Part shown: in pieces, positions 46,564-55,888 of the stretch
How the letters are laid out: each line of letters begins with the position of its first letter
Numbering within the stretch: position 1 is the first letter of the stretch
Program-made: the position numbers and the translations under genes
Notes under the pieces: generated by a model
The model's input: only the letters and a program-made list of their open reading frames with translations
Databases searched by the model: none
Told to the model about the DNA's origin: nothing
NCBI RefSeq assembly: GCF_900013425.1
Contig: NZ_FBXK01000001.1
Span: 990,501 to 1,054,500, forward strand
Origin: Sphingobium sp. Z007
GTDB taxonomy: Bacteria; Pseudomonadota; Alphaproteobacteria; Sphingomonadales; Sphingomonadaceae
Direction of reading: 5' to 3'
DNA length: 64,000 nucleotides

Positions 46564-47526
46564 TTATTTGCCCTTTGGTTTGAGCATCCCGTGCATGTCG
46601 AGCCAGCGCACGAAGGCATCGAACCACCCCGTGCTGGTCGTCGTCTTGGGATACATGCCAAATCCGTGGCCACCCTGTTCATAGAGGTGAAATTCCACCG
46701 GGCGCTTGGCGGCGCGCCATTCGTCGATCAGCTTGAAATCGCGGTCGCCGAACAGCGGATCGTCCGCTGCGATCGCAGCGAACATGGGCGGCGCGTCCTG
46801 CGGGACCGTCATACTGCCAAGCGGGCCGTAGATATTGCCGATGAAGGCCGGCTTCGCTTCCTTTGTCGCGAGCGTCGTCGCCATCGTCAGCATCGCGCCT
46901 GCGGAAAAGCCGATCATGCCGATCCGGTCGGGATCGACATGCCATTGCGCCGCACGGCTGCGGATCAGGCGAAAGGCGGCGGTGGAGTCGGCAAGTTGCG
47001 GCGCAAGATCCGTCGCCGCGTTGTTCGCGGCCGGTAGCGGCGCGCGCGCGGCGCCGGTGAACATCTCCTGCATCGATTTTTCAAACGCGGGCATGTCCGC
47101 CGGAGTCTGTCGCAGGCGATATTTGATGACGAAGGCGGCGATGCCCTTGGCAGCTAGGCCGCGTGCGACATCATAGCCTTCATTGTCCATCGACAGGGTG
47201 CGGAACCCGCCGCCCGGCGCGACGATGATCGCCGCCCCCGATGCCTTGGCAGGGTCCGGCAGGAACGGTGTCAACGTGGCGACCGTGACGTTGCGCGCGA
47301 ACAGGCTGCCATATTGGCGATGCCAGCTTTCCTGCGCTGTTGCCCCAGGCAGCGGGCCGGTGCCCAGTTCGATCGCATCCGGTTGGGCGGGAGACGCGAC
47401 AGGTGTCATCTTGTCCCTGTCTTCCTGCGCCTGCACATAGGCCGGCATCAGGCAGGCGGCGACAGAGATCGCTAAAAGCTGCTTTAGACGAAACGGTCGG
47501 GCGGCGGTCTTCATTGTCTGTTTCAT
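46564..47526 (-). CDS. exported alpha/beta-hydrolase esterase (acetylxylan-esterase-like)
   Basis: 320 residues from ATG 47526; GGAG about 12 bases upstream. Signal peptide to VQA (33). IVAPGGGFRTLSMDNEGYDVARGLAAKGIAAFVIKYRL is the oxyanion/strand pattern of BD-FAE/acetylxylan-type esterases; nucleophile Ser 208 in GFSAG; catalytic His in EQGGHGFGMY near the end. It probably removes acetyl or other ester groups from hemicellulose oligosaccharides. It is 130 bases downstream of the GH3 stop, both leftward, so perhaps co-transcribed. Confidence 0.82.
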   Translation of the reverse strand: MKQTMKTAARPFRLKQLLAISVAACLMPAYVQAQEDRDKMTPVASPAQPDAIELGTGPLPGATAQESWHRQYGSLFARNVTVATLTPFLPDPAKASGAAIIVAPGGGFRTLSMDNEGYDVARGLAAKGIAAFVIKYRLRQTPADMPAFEKSMQEMFTGAARAPLPAANNAATDLAPQLADSTAAFRLIRSRAAQWHVDPDRIGMIGFSAGAMLTMATTLATKEAKPAFIGNIYGPLGSMTVPQDAPPMFAAIAADDPLFGDRDFKLIDEWRAAKRPVEFHLYEQGGHGFGMYPKTTTSTGWFDAFVRWLDMHGMLKPKGK

Positions 47527-47610
47527 GGAAACTATCCTCTCCTGACTGTCGATAATGGGGTATCGAATGTTATTGCAGATCGAATAAGACTTTGGTTCTT
47601 GGCGGCAGCG

Positions 47611-47627
47611 CGACATTCAACATGTCG
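47611..47627. promoter_or_regulatory. inverted repeat CGACAT-N5-ATGTCG upstream of the esterase gene
   Basis: Perfect 6-base arms with a 5-base spacer, about 85 bases before the esterase start in the 130-base gap after GH3. It shares CGAC/GTCG arms with the dyads at 37185 and 40314 but has different spacing, so common regulation is uncertain. It could also be a weak terminator stem. Confidence 0.3.
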
Positions 47628-47656
47628 TTGTGATCTGACTATGGGGTGGCATCGCA

Positions 47657-50308
47657 TCATTTTGGCAACGCGACCAAGCGAGACACAGTATAGGCGCTGG
47701 TCTGGACCGGGCTGCCGGTCCCAGGCTGTCCGCTGCCGACGCTCAACAGATAGTCGCCGGGGATGAGCGCGCGGTCGCCCGCCATGGTGACGAAGCTCAG
47801 GTCACGGGGCGACAAAGTGAATGCGATCTCCTGGCTTTCTCCCGGGTTTAGCGAAACCCGCTGGAACCCCCGCAGCGCGATCCGCGGCGCTCCGTCGAAT
47901 TTTGGAGGCGTGAGATAAAGCTGGGCGACGTCGTCACCGGTGCGCTGCCCGCTGTTCGTAATCCGTGTACGGACTTTGATGCCATTTTCCACCGCCCCGT
48001 TGACAGGTTCGATCACAGGCGGGCTATAGGTGAAGCGCGTGTAGCTGAGGCCGTATCCAAACGGATAGACGGGCGTGCCCTTGAAATAGCGGTAAGTGCG
48101 GCCATCCATGCCATATTCGGTAAGGGGCGGCAGGTCGGTCACGCTTTTGTAGAAGGTGATCGGCAGGCGGCCGCCCGGATCGGCCTTGCCGGACAGGACG
48201 TTCCCCACGGCACGGCCACCCGACTGGCCGGGATACCACGCCTCCAATATCGCGGATGCATTCTCCTTTGCCCAGGACAGATCGATCGCGCTGCCGTTCA
48301 TGGCGATCACGACGAGCGGCTTGCCCAAAGATTTGGCCTTTTCCAGAAAGGCGCGCTGGTCAGCGGGCAGGTCCAGCGTCGTCTTGTCGCCCCCCTCGAA
48401 ACCCTCGACCTTCACCGGCATTTCCTCACCCTCCAGGTCGGACGTTAGGCCGACGACGGCGACGATGACGTCGGCGTCTTTCGCGCCTGCCGCCAGATCG
48501 CGGTCCAGATTGTCGGTCACGCGCTTCCAGAAGATGGCCGGCGCGGCGGGGATTCCGCTCTGCCCCTGGAGGCGGACGGCGTAGCGCTCGCCCTTGGTCA
48601 TGGACACTTCGGTGAGCTTAAGCGGTTCTGCCCAGCGCGAATAGTCGCTGGCGGTGACGACCGGTTTGCCGTTCAGCGATATTGCGCCCTTCACGCCGGT
48701 CAGCGCCAACCGGTATAGACCGGTTTCGGGCGCAACCAGATAGCCGGTCCAGACCACTTTGTGGTCGTTCGCGACCTGCTTGAACTCAGAGGCGCGGGAC
48801 GTGATGCTGTCTTCGGTTCGGGTGAGCACCGGCTCTCCCGCAAACTGGTCTTTTGCAGTGCTATTATAATATTCCGCCTTTATGCCCGGCTTGCCATCCG
48901 GGGTGCGCAGCGCGGCGCCGGGGACGAGGTCGCCGTCGGTGATCGACGGGGAAAATGGCACCACCGTGATGGTCGATCCCGGCATCGCCTGCTTGAGGCC
49001 ATCGGCGACAGAAATGGGTGGCGCGCTTTTGGGCGAACTATAATTGCCGCGCAATACGCGGGTAGCGTCCGCCAACGGCCCGACGAGCGCGATCTTCGCG
49101 CCGGGCTTGAGTGGCAGAACGCCGTCATTCTTGAGCAGGACCAGGCTTTTTTCGGCGGTGTCGAGGGCAAGCGCCTGATGATCGGCCGTCCCGATCGCCG
49201 AGACCGGGGTTGCGTTGGGTTTGCGGTGCGAAAGGCCGGGCAGGTCGCCGTTGCGCAGACGCGCCGAAAAGAGGCGAACCAGCGCGGTATCGATATCCTC
49301 TATGCTGATATAACCTTTCGCCAGGGATTCCTTATACCGGTCACCAAGACCGGCTTGGCCACCCAGCGTCGCATTATTACATTCGTTATCGACGCCGCGG
49401 CGCAGCGCGACGGCCACGCCAGTGGCGGCGTCGGGCGCATATTTATGGTGATCATAAATATCGACCACGGCGTCGCAGTCGGACACGACATAGCCCTTAA
49501 AGCCCCAGGCGTCGCGCAGATAGTCGGTCAGCAGCATCGGGCTGCCACAGGCCGGTTCTCCATCGACGCGATTATAGGCGCACATGATGGAGCCTGCTTT
49601 GCCCTCTACTATGGCGGCGCGAAAGGCGGGGAGGTAGCTGTCCTCCAGGTCGCGTTTGGTCGCAAAGATATTGTCGGTATGGCGGCTGGGTTCCGGCCCG
49701 GAATGCACCGCATAATGTTTGGGGGTGGCGACGATATCGGGCAGGTCTGGATTGTCGCCCTGCATCCCCTGGATAAAGGCAACCCCGATATGGGCGGTCA
49801 GAAACGGATCTTCGCCGTAGGTTTCCTGGCCCCGGCCCCAGCGCGGATCGCGAAAGATATTGATATTGGGCGACCAGGTGTCGAGCCCGGTGCCGATACG
49901 GCCCAGATGCCCCGTTTGCCGCCCCAATGTATGCAGCGCCCGCACTTCGGTGCTGATGGCCGCGGCAACCGTCTTTATCAGCGGCGCATCGAAGGTTGCG
50001 GCAAGGCCGATTGGTTCCGGGAAATTGGTCGTCGGCACTGCGCCGATCGCGCCGTGCAGCGATTCCGTCCACCAATTATAGGCGGGAATGGCGAGACGCG
50101 GGATGGCAGGCGCGGTGTTCAGCAACTGCGCAACTTTTTCATCGAGTGTCAGCTTGTCCACGATGGCGCGCGCCTTGGCATCGGCCTCGACCCAGACGTC
50201 ATTTCCGGGGATGGCGGTCGGCGTGGCGCTTGCCTGCGCATGGGCGAAAGCGGAGGTCGACAGGCACAGCATCATGCCGGTTACGCGCAGGAAAAATGCG
50301 GTAGTCAT
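47657..50308 (-). CDS. glycoside hydrolase family 3 with PA14 insert (beta-xylosidase/glucosidase type)
   Basis: 883 residues. Signal peptide to AHA (24). N-terminal TIM-barrel with KH (197-198) and nucleophile Asp 277 in GYVVSDCDAV, a form common in beta-xylosidases. The alpha/beta domain (about 385-690) is split by a PA14 carbohydrate-binding insert (about 470-590, GIKAEYYNSTAKDQFAGEPVL). C-terminal fibronectin-III-like domain (RISFTL-type strands, about 790-870). It trims non-reducing-end sugars from oligosaccharides in the periplasm. Downstream of GH43 and upstream of the esterase, all leftward. Confidence 0.9.
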   Translation of the reverse strand: MTTAFFLRVTGMMLCLSTSAFAHAQASATPTAIPGNDVWVEADAKARAIVDKLTLDEKVAQLLNTAPAIPRLAIPAYNWWTESLHGAIGAVPTTNFPEPIGLAATFDAPLIKTVAAAISTEVRALHTLGRQTGHLGRIGTGLDTWSPNINIFRDPRWGRGQETYGEDPFLTAHIGVAFIQGMQGDNPDLPDIVATPKHYAVHSGPEPSRHTDNIFATKRDLEDSYLPAFRAAIVEGKAGSIMCAYNRVDGEPACGSPMLLTDYLRDAWGFKGYVVSDCDAVVDIYDHHKYAPDAATGVAVALRRGVDNECNNATLGGQAGLGDRYKESLAKGYISIEDIDTALVRLFSARLRNGDLPGLSHRKPNATPVSAIGTADHQALALDTAEKSLVLLKNDGVLPLKPGAKIALVGPLADATRVLRGNYSSPKSAPPISVADGLKQAMPGSTITVVPFSPSITDGDLVPGAALRTPDGKPGIKAEYYNSTAKDQFAGEPVLTRTEDSITSRASEFKQVANDHKVVWTGYLVAPETGLYRLALTGVKGAISLNGKPVVTASDYSRWAEPLKLTEVSMTKGERYAVRLQGQSGIPAAPAIFWKRVTDNLDRDLAAGAKDADVIVAVVGLTSDLEGEEMPVKVEGFEGGDKTTLDLPADQRAFLEKAKSLGKPLVVIAMNGSAIDLSWAKENASAILEAWYPGQSGGRAVGNVLSGKADPGGRLPITFYKSVTDLPPLTEYGMDGRTYRYFKGTPVYPFGYGLSYTRFTYSPPVIEPVNGAVENGIKVRTRITNSGQRTGDDVAQLYLTPPKFDGAPRIALRGFQRVSLNPGESQEIAFTLSPRDLSFVTMAGDRALIPGDYLLSVGSGQPGTGSPVQTSAYTVSRLVALPK

Positions 50309-50393
50309 ATAATCTCCCCTTAGATGGAGCGCCGTTGGCCGGCGTCACCTTATCACGGGGAGGGATCGCCTCGCCCGGATCGACGTAAGACAT

Positions 50394-50426
50394 GGGGCGC
50401 GGGGAAAGGGCACTTCCCCCGCGCCC
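50394..50426 (-). terminator. long GC hairpin between GH43 and GH3
   Basis: GGGGCGCGGGGAA (50394-50406) pairs with TTCCCCCGCGCCC (50414-50426) with one bulge. It lies just after the GH43 stop and could limit read-through into GH3, or stabilise the GH43 message. No clear T tract. Confidence 0.5.
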
Positions 50427-50434
50427 GGCGCGCC

Positions 50435-51568
50435 TCACCGGGCTGCGCTGTCCTTGCCACTCTTCGCGACGAAGGGATGGATCGTCTGGATGGTGCCGTC
50501 TGGGTTGTAACGCAGTTCCGTCACCTTGACATTGCGTAGGCGGGTCTGCCCCGACAATTGCGTATCGGCGTAAAACAGCCACCACTTCCCGTTCCATTCG
50601 ACGATCGAATGGTGGGTCGTCCATCCATCCACCGGCTCCATGATCCGCCCCTTGTAGGTAAACGGGCCGTACGGGGAGTCGCCTATCCCATAGGCAAGAT
50701 AATGGGTGTCGCCGGTGGAATAGCTGAAATAATATTTGCCCTTATATTTGTGCATCCAGGACGCTTCGAAGAAGCGGCGGTCATGGTCGCCGCCCAGCAA
50801 CGGCTTGCCCTTCTCGTCCACGATCTGAACCGCCTTGGGCGTCTCGGTGAATTCCAGCATGTCGCCCGTCAGCTTGGCGACACGCGGTGCAAGGGCGGGC
50901 TTGTCGTCCTGACCCAAATCGGTTTTCGACCCGTTGGCGTCATATGTGCCATCGACATTACGTTGCAGTTGCCCGCCCCAGATGCCGCCGAAATACATAT
51001 AGCTGGACCCGTCATCATCGGTGAAGACGGCGGGATCGATCGAATAGCTGCCCTTGATCGGCTGCGGCTGCGCCTTGAATGGACCCATCGGATTCTTTGA
51101 TGTGGCTACCCCGATGCGGAAGGCGCCTTCCTTGTCCTTGGCCGGGAAATAGAGATAATAGGTGCCATTCTTGTAGGCGGCGTCGGGCGCCCACATCTGC
51201 TTGTCGGCCCATGGCACATCTTTGACGTCGAGGGCGACCGGCCCGACCGTCACCGGCCCGCCGATCTTGTCCATCGACAGGATGCGATAGTCGCGCATCT
51301 CGAAATGCGCGCCCAGATCGTCTTCAGGTGTCGGACCATCGATGTCGTGACTGGGATAGACGTAGATCTTGCCGTTCCATACATGCGCCGACGGGTCGGC
51401 GGTGTAGATGTCCTTGACCAGCGGCTGCGACAGATAATCGGACGCGGCGCGGCGGCTTTCCTTGGCGGGCTGAGTCGTGTTTGCAGCCTGCTCCTGATTC
51501 TGGCAGGCCGTGGCGAGCAGAGCCATGGTCAAGGGCAGGGCCGTTAGTCGTCGCAATGACATGGTCAT
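50435..51568 (-). CDS. glycoside hydrolase family 43 lipoprotein
   Basis: 377 residues from ATG 51568. Lipobox LLATAC makes it a lipoprotein. Five-bladed propeller with GH43 triad: Asp 58 (TADPSAHVW), Asp 178 (YSIDPAVF) and Glu 268 (FFEASWMH). GH43 members cleave alpha-L-arabinofuranosides or beta-xylosides, fitting arabinoxylan side-chain or xylo-oligosaccharide removal. Divergent from the GH9 gene; a perfect TAGCGCTA palindrome lies between them. The upstream open frame to 51727 is unrelated leader sequence. Confidence 0.9.
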   Translation of the reverse strand: MTMSLRRLTALPLTMALLATACQNQEQAANTTQPAKESRRAASDYLSQPLVKDIYTADPSAHVWNGKIYVYPSHDIDGPTPEDDLGAHFEMRDYRILSMDKIGGPVTVGPVALDVKDVPWADKQMWAPDAAYKNGTYYLYFPAKDKEGAFRIGVATSKNPMGPFKAQPQPIKGSYSIDPAVFTDDDGSSYMYFGGIWGGQLQRNVDGTYDANGSKTDLGQDDKPALAPRVAKLTGDMLEFTETPKAVQIVDEKGKPLLGGDHDRRFFEASWMHKYKGKYYFSYSTGDTHYLAYGIGDSPYGPFTYKGRIMEPVDGWTTHHSIVEWNGKWWLFYADTQLSGQTRLRNVKVTELRYNPDGTIQTIHPFVAKSGKDSAAR

Positions 51569-51613
51569 GTCTATCCTCTCTGGTCTTGCGGCAATTCTTT
51601 TATGGCGGTGATA

Positions 51614-51625
51614 GATAGCGCTATC
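51614..51625. promoter_or_regulatory. LacI-type operator palindrome GATAGCGCTATC
   Basis: Perfect 12-base palindrome in the gap between divergent GH43 and GH9 genes. Same TAGCGCTA core as the sites at 34254 and 58937. Likely represses both genes in absence of inducer. Confidence 0.65.
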
Positions 51626-51741
51626 ATAGATGCGACGCAATCTGTGTCTAGCACCTTGTATCGCGATTTGTTTGCATGTTAGGCTCCGAGAAAATACGCT
51701 GCTTTCCAAATTTGGTAGCGCAAACAAGGGGGGGGATTGTC

Positions 51742-54258
51742 ATGCGTCGAAGGATCATGTCCGCCATCGGCATCGCCATGCTGCTAGGCGGGGCCAGCAC
51801 CGCCGTGATGGCGCAGGATGCAGCGGGATTGCAACTCAATGAGAAGGGCTATTTCGAAGCGCCGGCGGTCAACATTCTGGCCTTTTCCAATTGGTATGAC
51901 GGCCTGTTCGCCGACGCCAAGATCGGCGGGATAGAGATCATCCAGCGAGGCGTGCGCAGCGCAACCAACGGCGATGTGCGCCTGGCCGCGACTCCGGGGC
52001 AATGGGACCCTGCGGCCACGCTTGTCAGCCGCAAGGTCGATGCCGCCGCTGGTATCGTTGAAACGACGCTACGCTACGCGCAATATGACTGGCAATATGT
52101 CGTGCGGGCGGAGCGGGAAGGCAATGGCGCACGGCTGAGCGTGATCCTCGACAAGCCCGTGCCCAGGGCGCTGGAAGGGAAGGCTGGGTTCAACCTGGAG
52201 TTCTTGCCGTCGGCCTATTTCCATCACGCCTATATGGCGGACGACCTTGCCGGCTTTTTCCCGCTCTACCCGGCCGACGCGATGGCGTTGACGGCGCAAC
52301 GCAACGCAGCCAGCGGACGCAGCGAAGGGCCAGGCGCGGAACCGCTGCCGATCGCAAGCGGTCGGCGGTTCGTACTGGCGCCCGAAGATCCCGCCCGTCG
52401 AATCACGATCGCGGGGGACTCGCCCATTTCGCTCTATGATGGCCGCAACCAGGCCCAGAATGGCTGGTTCGTGCTGCGGTCGATGCTGCCCGCCGGCAAG
52501 ACAGGCACGGTGCTGCAATGGACGGTAACGCCGCAGGGCGACGCGACATGGCTGCGCACGCCAGTGATCGCGCATTCGCAACTGGGCTATGCGCCCGGCG
52601 GGCCGAAGGTCGCCACGGTCGAACTGGACCGCAACGACAAACGCAGGCCGCCACTGCGGCTGATGCGCATCAGTGCGGATGGGACGGAAAGCCCCGTGCC
52701 GACGCCAGCGGCGCGCGAATGGGGCGATTATCTGCGCTATCACTATCTCCAGATGGATTTCAGCGCCGTGCGCGCGCCGGGCCTGTATCGGCTGGATTAT
52801 GGCGACGTAAAGACAGCGCCGTTCCGCATTGCGGCGGACGTTTATGCCGATGCCTGGCACCCCACCAATGATGTCTATTTCCCTGTCGCAATGGACCATG
52901 TTTCGGTCAACGAAGCCTATCGTAGCTGGCATGGTGATTCCCATCGCGACGACGCGCGACAGGCGCCGGTGAACCACGAACATATCGACCTCTATCGGCA
53001 AGGACCGACAACCGACACGCGCTTTCGGCCGGGCGAGCATATTCCCGGCCTGAATGTCGGGGGCTGGTATGATGCGGGCGATTTCGACATCCGCACACAG
53101 TCGCAATATCAGGTGATCCGGTCGCTGGCTGACGCGCAGGAACGCTATAGCCTGACCCGCGACACGGTGAGCGTTAATCAGGCGCGGCGGCATGTTGAAA
53201 TGCATGTGCCCGATGGCAAGCCGGACATGGTGCAGCAGGTGGCGCACGGCACGTTGCAATTGCTGGCGCAATTCGACGCGGTGGGCCACGCCATCCACGG
53301 CATCGTCGAACCGGACGTGGCGCAATATACCCATCTGGGCGACGCGGTGAACAAGACCGACGGGCTGCCCTACGACCCTTCGCTCAAGCCCGGCGAGGTC
53401 AAGGATGGTCGCAGCGGTACACCCGATGACCGCTGGGCCTTCACCAGCAAGGCGTCAGCGCTCAACTACGGCTCAATCGCGGGGCTGGCGGCAGCGGCGC
53501 GGGTGCTCAAGGGGCAGGACGATGCCCTGGCCCGGCGCGCGCTGGAAACGGCGGAGCGCGTGTGGCAGGAGGAGCAGGGCCATGCGCCCGACATGTTCAG
53601 CCATGGTAACACGACCGGCGGACCGTTGGACGCGGAGATGTTCGGCGCGGCGGTGGAATTGCTCCGCACGACGCGCAAACCCCTTTATGCCAAGGTGGTG
53701 ATGGCGCTGTGGCCCAAGGTCGAGAAAGGGTTTGGCTTCAACGCGCAAACGGCTGTGGCCGCGGTCCCGTTCATGCCCGCCGCCTATCGCAAGGCCATGA
53801 TCCCGGCGGTGCGGAAGTGGCACGCCGAAAGCGAGGCGGGGGCGAAGGCCAACCCGTTCGGCGTGCCGATCACCACCGGCGGCTGGGCGGGGTCCGGCAC
53901 GGTACTCGGCCATGCCTTGACGGGCGAAGCGCTCCATCGCGCCTTCCCGGAAATCGTTGGGCCGGAAGCGACGTTGCGGGGCGTGGCGTTCCTGACCGGG
54001 CATCATCCCGGCTCCGATATCAGCTTCATATCAGGCGTCGGTACGGTGTCGAAGGAAGTCGCCTATGGCAATAACCGCGCCGACTTTTCCTTCATTGCGG
54101 GCGGGGTGGTGCCCGGCGTGCTGGTCGTTAAGCCTGACTTCCCGGAAAACCACGAGGACTGGCCGTTTTTCTGGGGCGAGAATGAATATGTCATTCCCGA
54201 AGGCGCAGCCTGGATCGAACTGGCCAATGCGGCGAACCGTCTGAGCGGCGGGCGTTAA
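51742..54258 (+). CDS. glycoside hydrolase family 9 (endo/exo-beta-glucanase)
   Basis: 838 residues from ATG 51742, with GGGGGG upstream. Signal peptide to VMA (20). A long N-terminal beta domain (about 20-285), an Ig-like CelD_N module (about 285-375, VIAHSQLGYAPGGPKVA), then the (alpha/alpha)6 barrel: catalytic base Asp 444/447 in GGWYDAGDFDI, and acid Glu 815 in WGENEYVI near the C-terminus. GH9 enzymes cut beta-1,4-glucan, xyloglucan backbones or related beta-glucosides. Co-control with GH43 suggests a hemicellulose substrate such as xyloglucan or mixed cell-wall glycans. Confidence 0.88.
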   Translation: MRRRIMSAIGIAMLLGGASTAVMAQDAAGLQLNEKGYFEAPAVNILAFSNWYDGLFADAKIGGIEIIQRGVRSATNGDVRLAATPGQWDPAATLVSRKVDAAAGIVETTLRYAQYDWQYVVRAEREGNGARLSVILDKPVPRALEGKAGFNLEFLPSAYFHHAYMADDLAGFFPLYPADAMALTAQRNAASGRSEGPGAEPLPIASGRRFVLAPEDPARRITIAGDSPISLYDGRNQAQNGWFVLRSMLPAGKTGTVLQWTVTPQGDATWLRTPVIAHSQLGYAPGGPKVATVELDRNDKRRPPLRLMRISADGTESPVPTPAAREWGDYLRYHYLQMDFSAVRAPGLYRLDYGDVKTAPFRIAADVYADAWHPTNDVYFPVAMDHVSVNEAYRSWHGDSHRDDARQAPVNHEHIDLYRQGPTTDTRFRPGEHIPGLNVGGWYDAGDFDIRTQSQYQVIRSLADAQERYSLTRDTVSVNQARRHVEMHVPDGKPDMVQQVAHGTLQLLAQFDAVGHAIHGIVEPDVAQYTHLGDAVNKTDGLPYDPSLKPGEVKDGRSGTPDDRWAFTSKASALNYGSIAGLAAAARVLKGQDDALARRALETAERVWQEEQGHAPDMFSHGNTTGGPLDAEMFGAAVELLRTTRKPLYAKVVMALWPKVEKGFGFNAQTAVAAVPFMPAAYRKAMIPAVRKWHAESEAGAKANPFGVPITTGGWAGSGTVLGHALTGEALHRAFPEIVGPEATLRGVAFLTGHHPGSDISFISGVGTVSKEVAYGNNRADFSFIAGGVVPGVLVVKPDFPENHEDWPFFWGENEYVIPEGAAWIELANAANRLSGGR

Positions 54259-54266
54259 TGTATGGA

Positions 54267-54296
54267 GGGTTGCGGCCGGTCAGACCGGCTGCAACC
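54267..54296. terminator. bidirectional hairpin between GH9 and the halogenase-like gene
   Basis: GGGTTGC-GGCCGGT pairs with ACCGGC-T-GCAACCC across 54267-54296, between and overlapping the ends of two convergent genes. Suitable as a two-way terminator. Confidence 0.6.
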
Positions 54297-55824
54297 CGTG
54301 CGCCACGATCTTCTCGATGAGGTCACGATGGCGCGGCAGGCCGGCGCGCAGCTTGGCCGTCATGGCCGCATTCTCCCGCCGTGCGCGGCTGGCCAGATGG
54401 GTGTCGCGCGACAGGTCGGGCGCATCCACCTGCGTCTTGAAGCCCATGCCATACAGGACATATTGGTAGCTCGCCGCCGGGAAAACCTCCTCGACGCGAT
54501 CGAACTCGTCCAGGAAGCCGGGCGACTGATAGCGCCAGAGCAGCAGCAAGTCCTTGAGCCGATCGGGTATGCCGTCTTCGCGCACATTGTCGCGCCAGAA
54601 ATCGCTGTCGGTGCGCTGCGTCAGCACATAATGGAGCTTGAGGAAATCGATGATCCGGCCCCAGCGATAGTGGGTCGTGGCGTTGAAGCGCGCGGCCACG
54701 ATGTCCATCACCTCGCGGCAGGGGGGCATTTGTTCGGCGATGATCTTAGCCGACAGCTCAACCAGAACGATGGCCGACGCTTCGAGCGGTTCGAGGAAGC
54801 CGGCGGCTAGGCCCACCGCAACGCAATTGCCCTTCCAGAATGTTTCGCGGTGGCCGGACCGGATCTTGATCTTGCGGGCGTTCAGGCCATCGGCCGCCGG
54901 GCCGATATAGGCACGCAATTCGCGTTCTGCCGCCTCGTCCGAAATATGGTTGCTGGAATAGACATGGCCGATACCCCGGCGCGTCTGGATACCGATGTCC
55001 CAGATCCAGCCCGCGCTCTGCGCCGTGGAAATGGTGTGCGATGCGATTGGGCTGTCGGGCCGTTCGTAGGGCACCTGCATCGCCAGCGCCGTGTCGCAGA
55101 ACAGCACGTCGTTGCAATCCTTGAACGGCACCTGCATCGCGCCTTCGATCAGCAACGCCTTGAAGCCGGTGCAATCGACGAACAGATCGCCTTCGATCTC
55201 GCCCGCCTGGGTCGTACGGATGGCGCGGATGTCGCCATTGTCGCGCATCAGCACCGCTTCGACATCGGCCAGGACATGACGCACACCCAGCTTTTCGCAG
55301 CAATGGCGTTGCAGGAAGGGCGCGAATTTGCCCGCGTCCAGATGATAGGCATAGTTGGCGAGCGCATCATATTCGGCGGTCGCGATCGTTTTGGGCGCTA
55401 GGCCATCATCGCAGATCAGACCCTGCGAACAGACGCTGTCGCAGAAACTCTCGCCGCCTTCGTCGGCCAGCCAGTGGGGTGCCAGGTTCACCTGCCCGAA
55501 ATTCTGGGGCAGCATCAGCGGATGATAATAGCCGTCGTCGGGCGCGCCGGTGGTCCAGCGGGCGAAGCGGGCGCCCTGCTTGAACGAGGCGTCACATTCG
55601 CGGAAGAAATCGGTTTCGGACACGCCCATGCGTGACAGGGTCGTGCGCAGCGTAGGCCAGGTGCCTTCGCCGACGCCAATGATCGGGACGTTGGCGGACT
55701 CGACCAGCGTGACGGTGAAATCGCGGCCGATGCGGCTTTTATGCCGTGCGGCGATGACGCCTGCGGTCAGCCAGCCTGCGGTGCCACCGCCGACGATCAC
55801 GATGTTGCGGACAGGACTAGCCAT
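54280..55824 (-). CDS. tryptophan-7-halogenase-family flavoprotein
   Basis: 514 residues from ATG 55824. FAD fold VGGGTAGWLT (11-20), VGEGTWPTLR (51-60), and the active-site lysine of the family appears as Lys 82 in FKQGARF. The WxWxIP motif appears as WIWDIG (273-278), with Gly in place of Pro. FLEPLEASAI carries the conserved Glu. Such genes sit next to TonB receptors, SapC and cupin-like genes in many sphingomonads and caulobacters; halogenation of free tryptophan there is unproven. Runs leftward after the TonB receptor with a terminator between. Confidence 0.85.
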   Translation of the reverse strand: MASPVRNIVIVGGGTAGWLTAGVIAARHKSRIGRDFTVTLVESANVPIIGVGEGTWPTLRTTLSRMGVSETDFFRECDASFKQGARFARWTTGAPDDGYYHPLMLPQNFGQVNLAPHWLADEGGESFCDSVCSQGLICDDGLAPKTIATAEYDALANYAYHLDAGKFAPFLQRHCCEKLGVRHVLADVEAVLMRDNGDIRAIRTTQAGEIEGDLFVDCTGFKALLIEGAMQVPFKDCNDVLFCDTALAMQVPYERPDSPIASHTISTAQSAGWIWDIGIQTRRGIGHVYSSNHISDEAAERELRAYIGPAADGLNARKIKIRSGHRETFWKGNCVAVGLAAGFLEPLEASAIVLVELSAKIIAEQMPPCREVMDIVAARFNATTHYRWGRIIDFLKLHYVLTQRTDSDFWRDNVREDGIPDRLKDLLLLWRYQSPGFLDEFDRVEEVFPAASYQYVLYGMGFKTQVDAPDLSRDTHLASRARRENAAMTAKLRAGLPRHRDLIEKIVAHGLQPV

Positions 55825-55845
55825 GCAGAAACTACCCATAAAAAT

Positions 55846-55874
55846 GGAGGGGATGTCAACTGGACATCCCCTCC
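55846..55874 (-). terminator. rho-independent terminator after the second TonB receptor
   Basis: Perfect 12-base stem (55846-55857, 55863-55874; GGAGGGGATGTC/GACATCCCCTCC). Read leftward it is followed by ATTTTTA. It ends the receptor message and lies immediately before the halogenase start, so halogenase depends on read-through. Confidence 0.85.
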
Positions 55875-55888
55875 CAGGCGAGACAAGG

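Noticed and set aside
48761..50323. 520-residue rightward frame opposite GH3
   Set aside because: Antisense to a convincing GH3 gene with catalytic residues; no features of its own.
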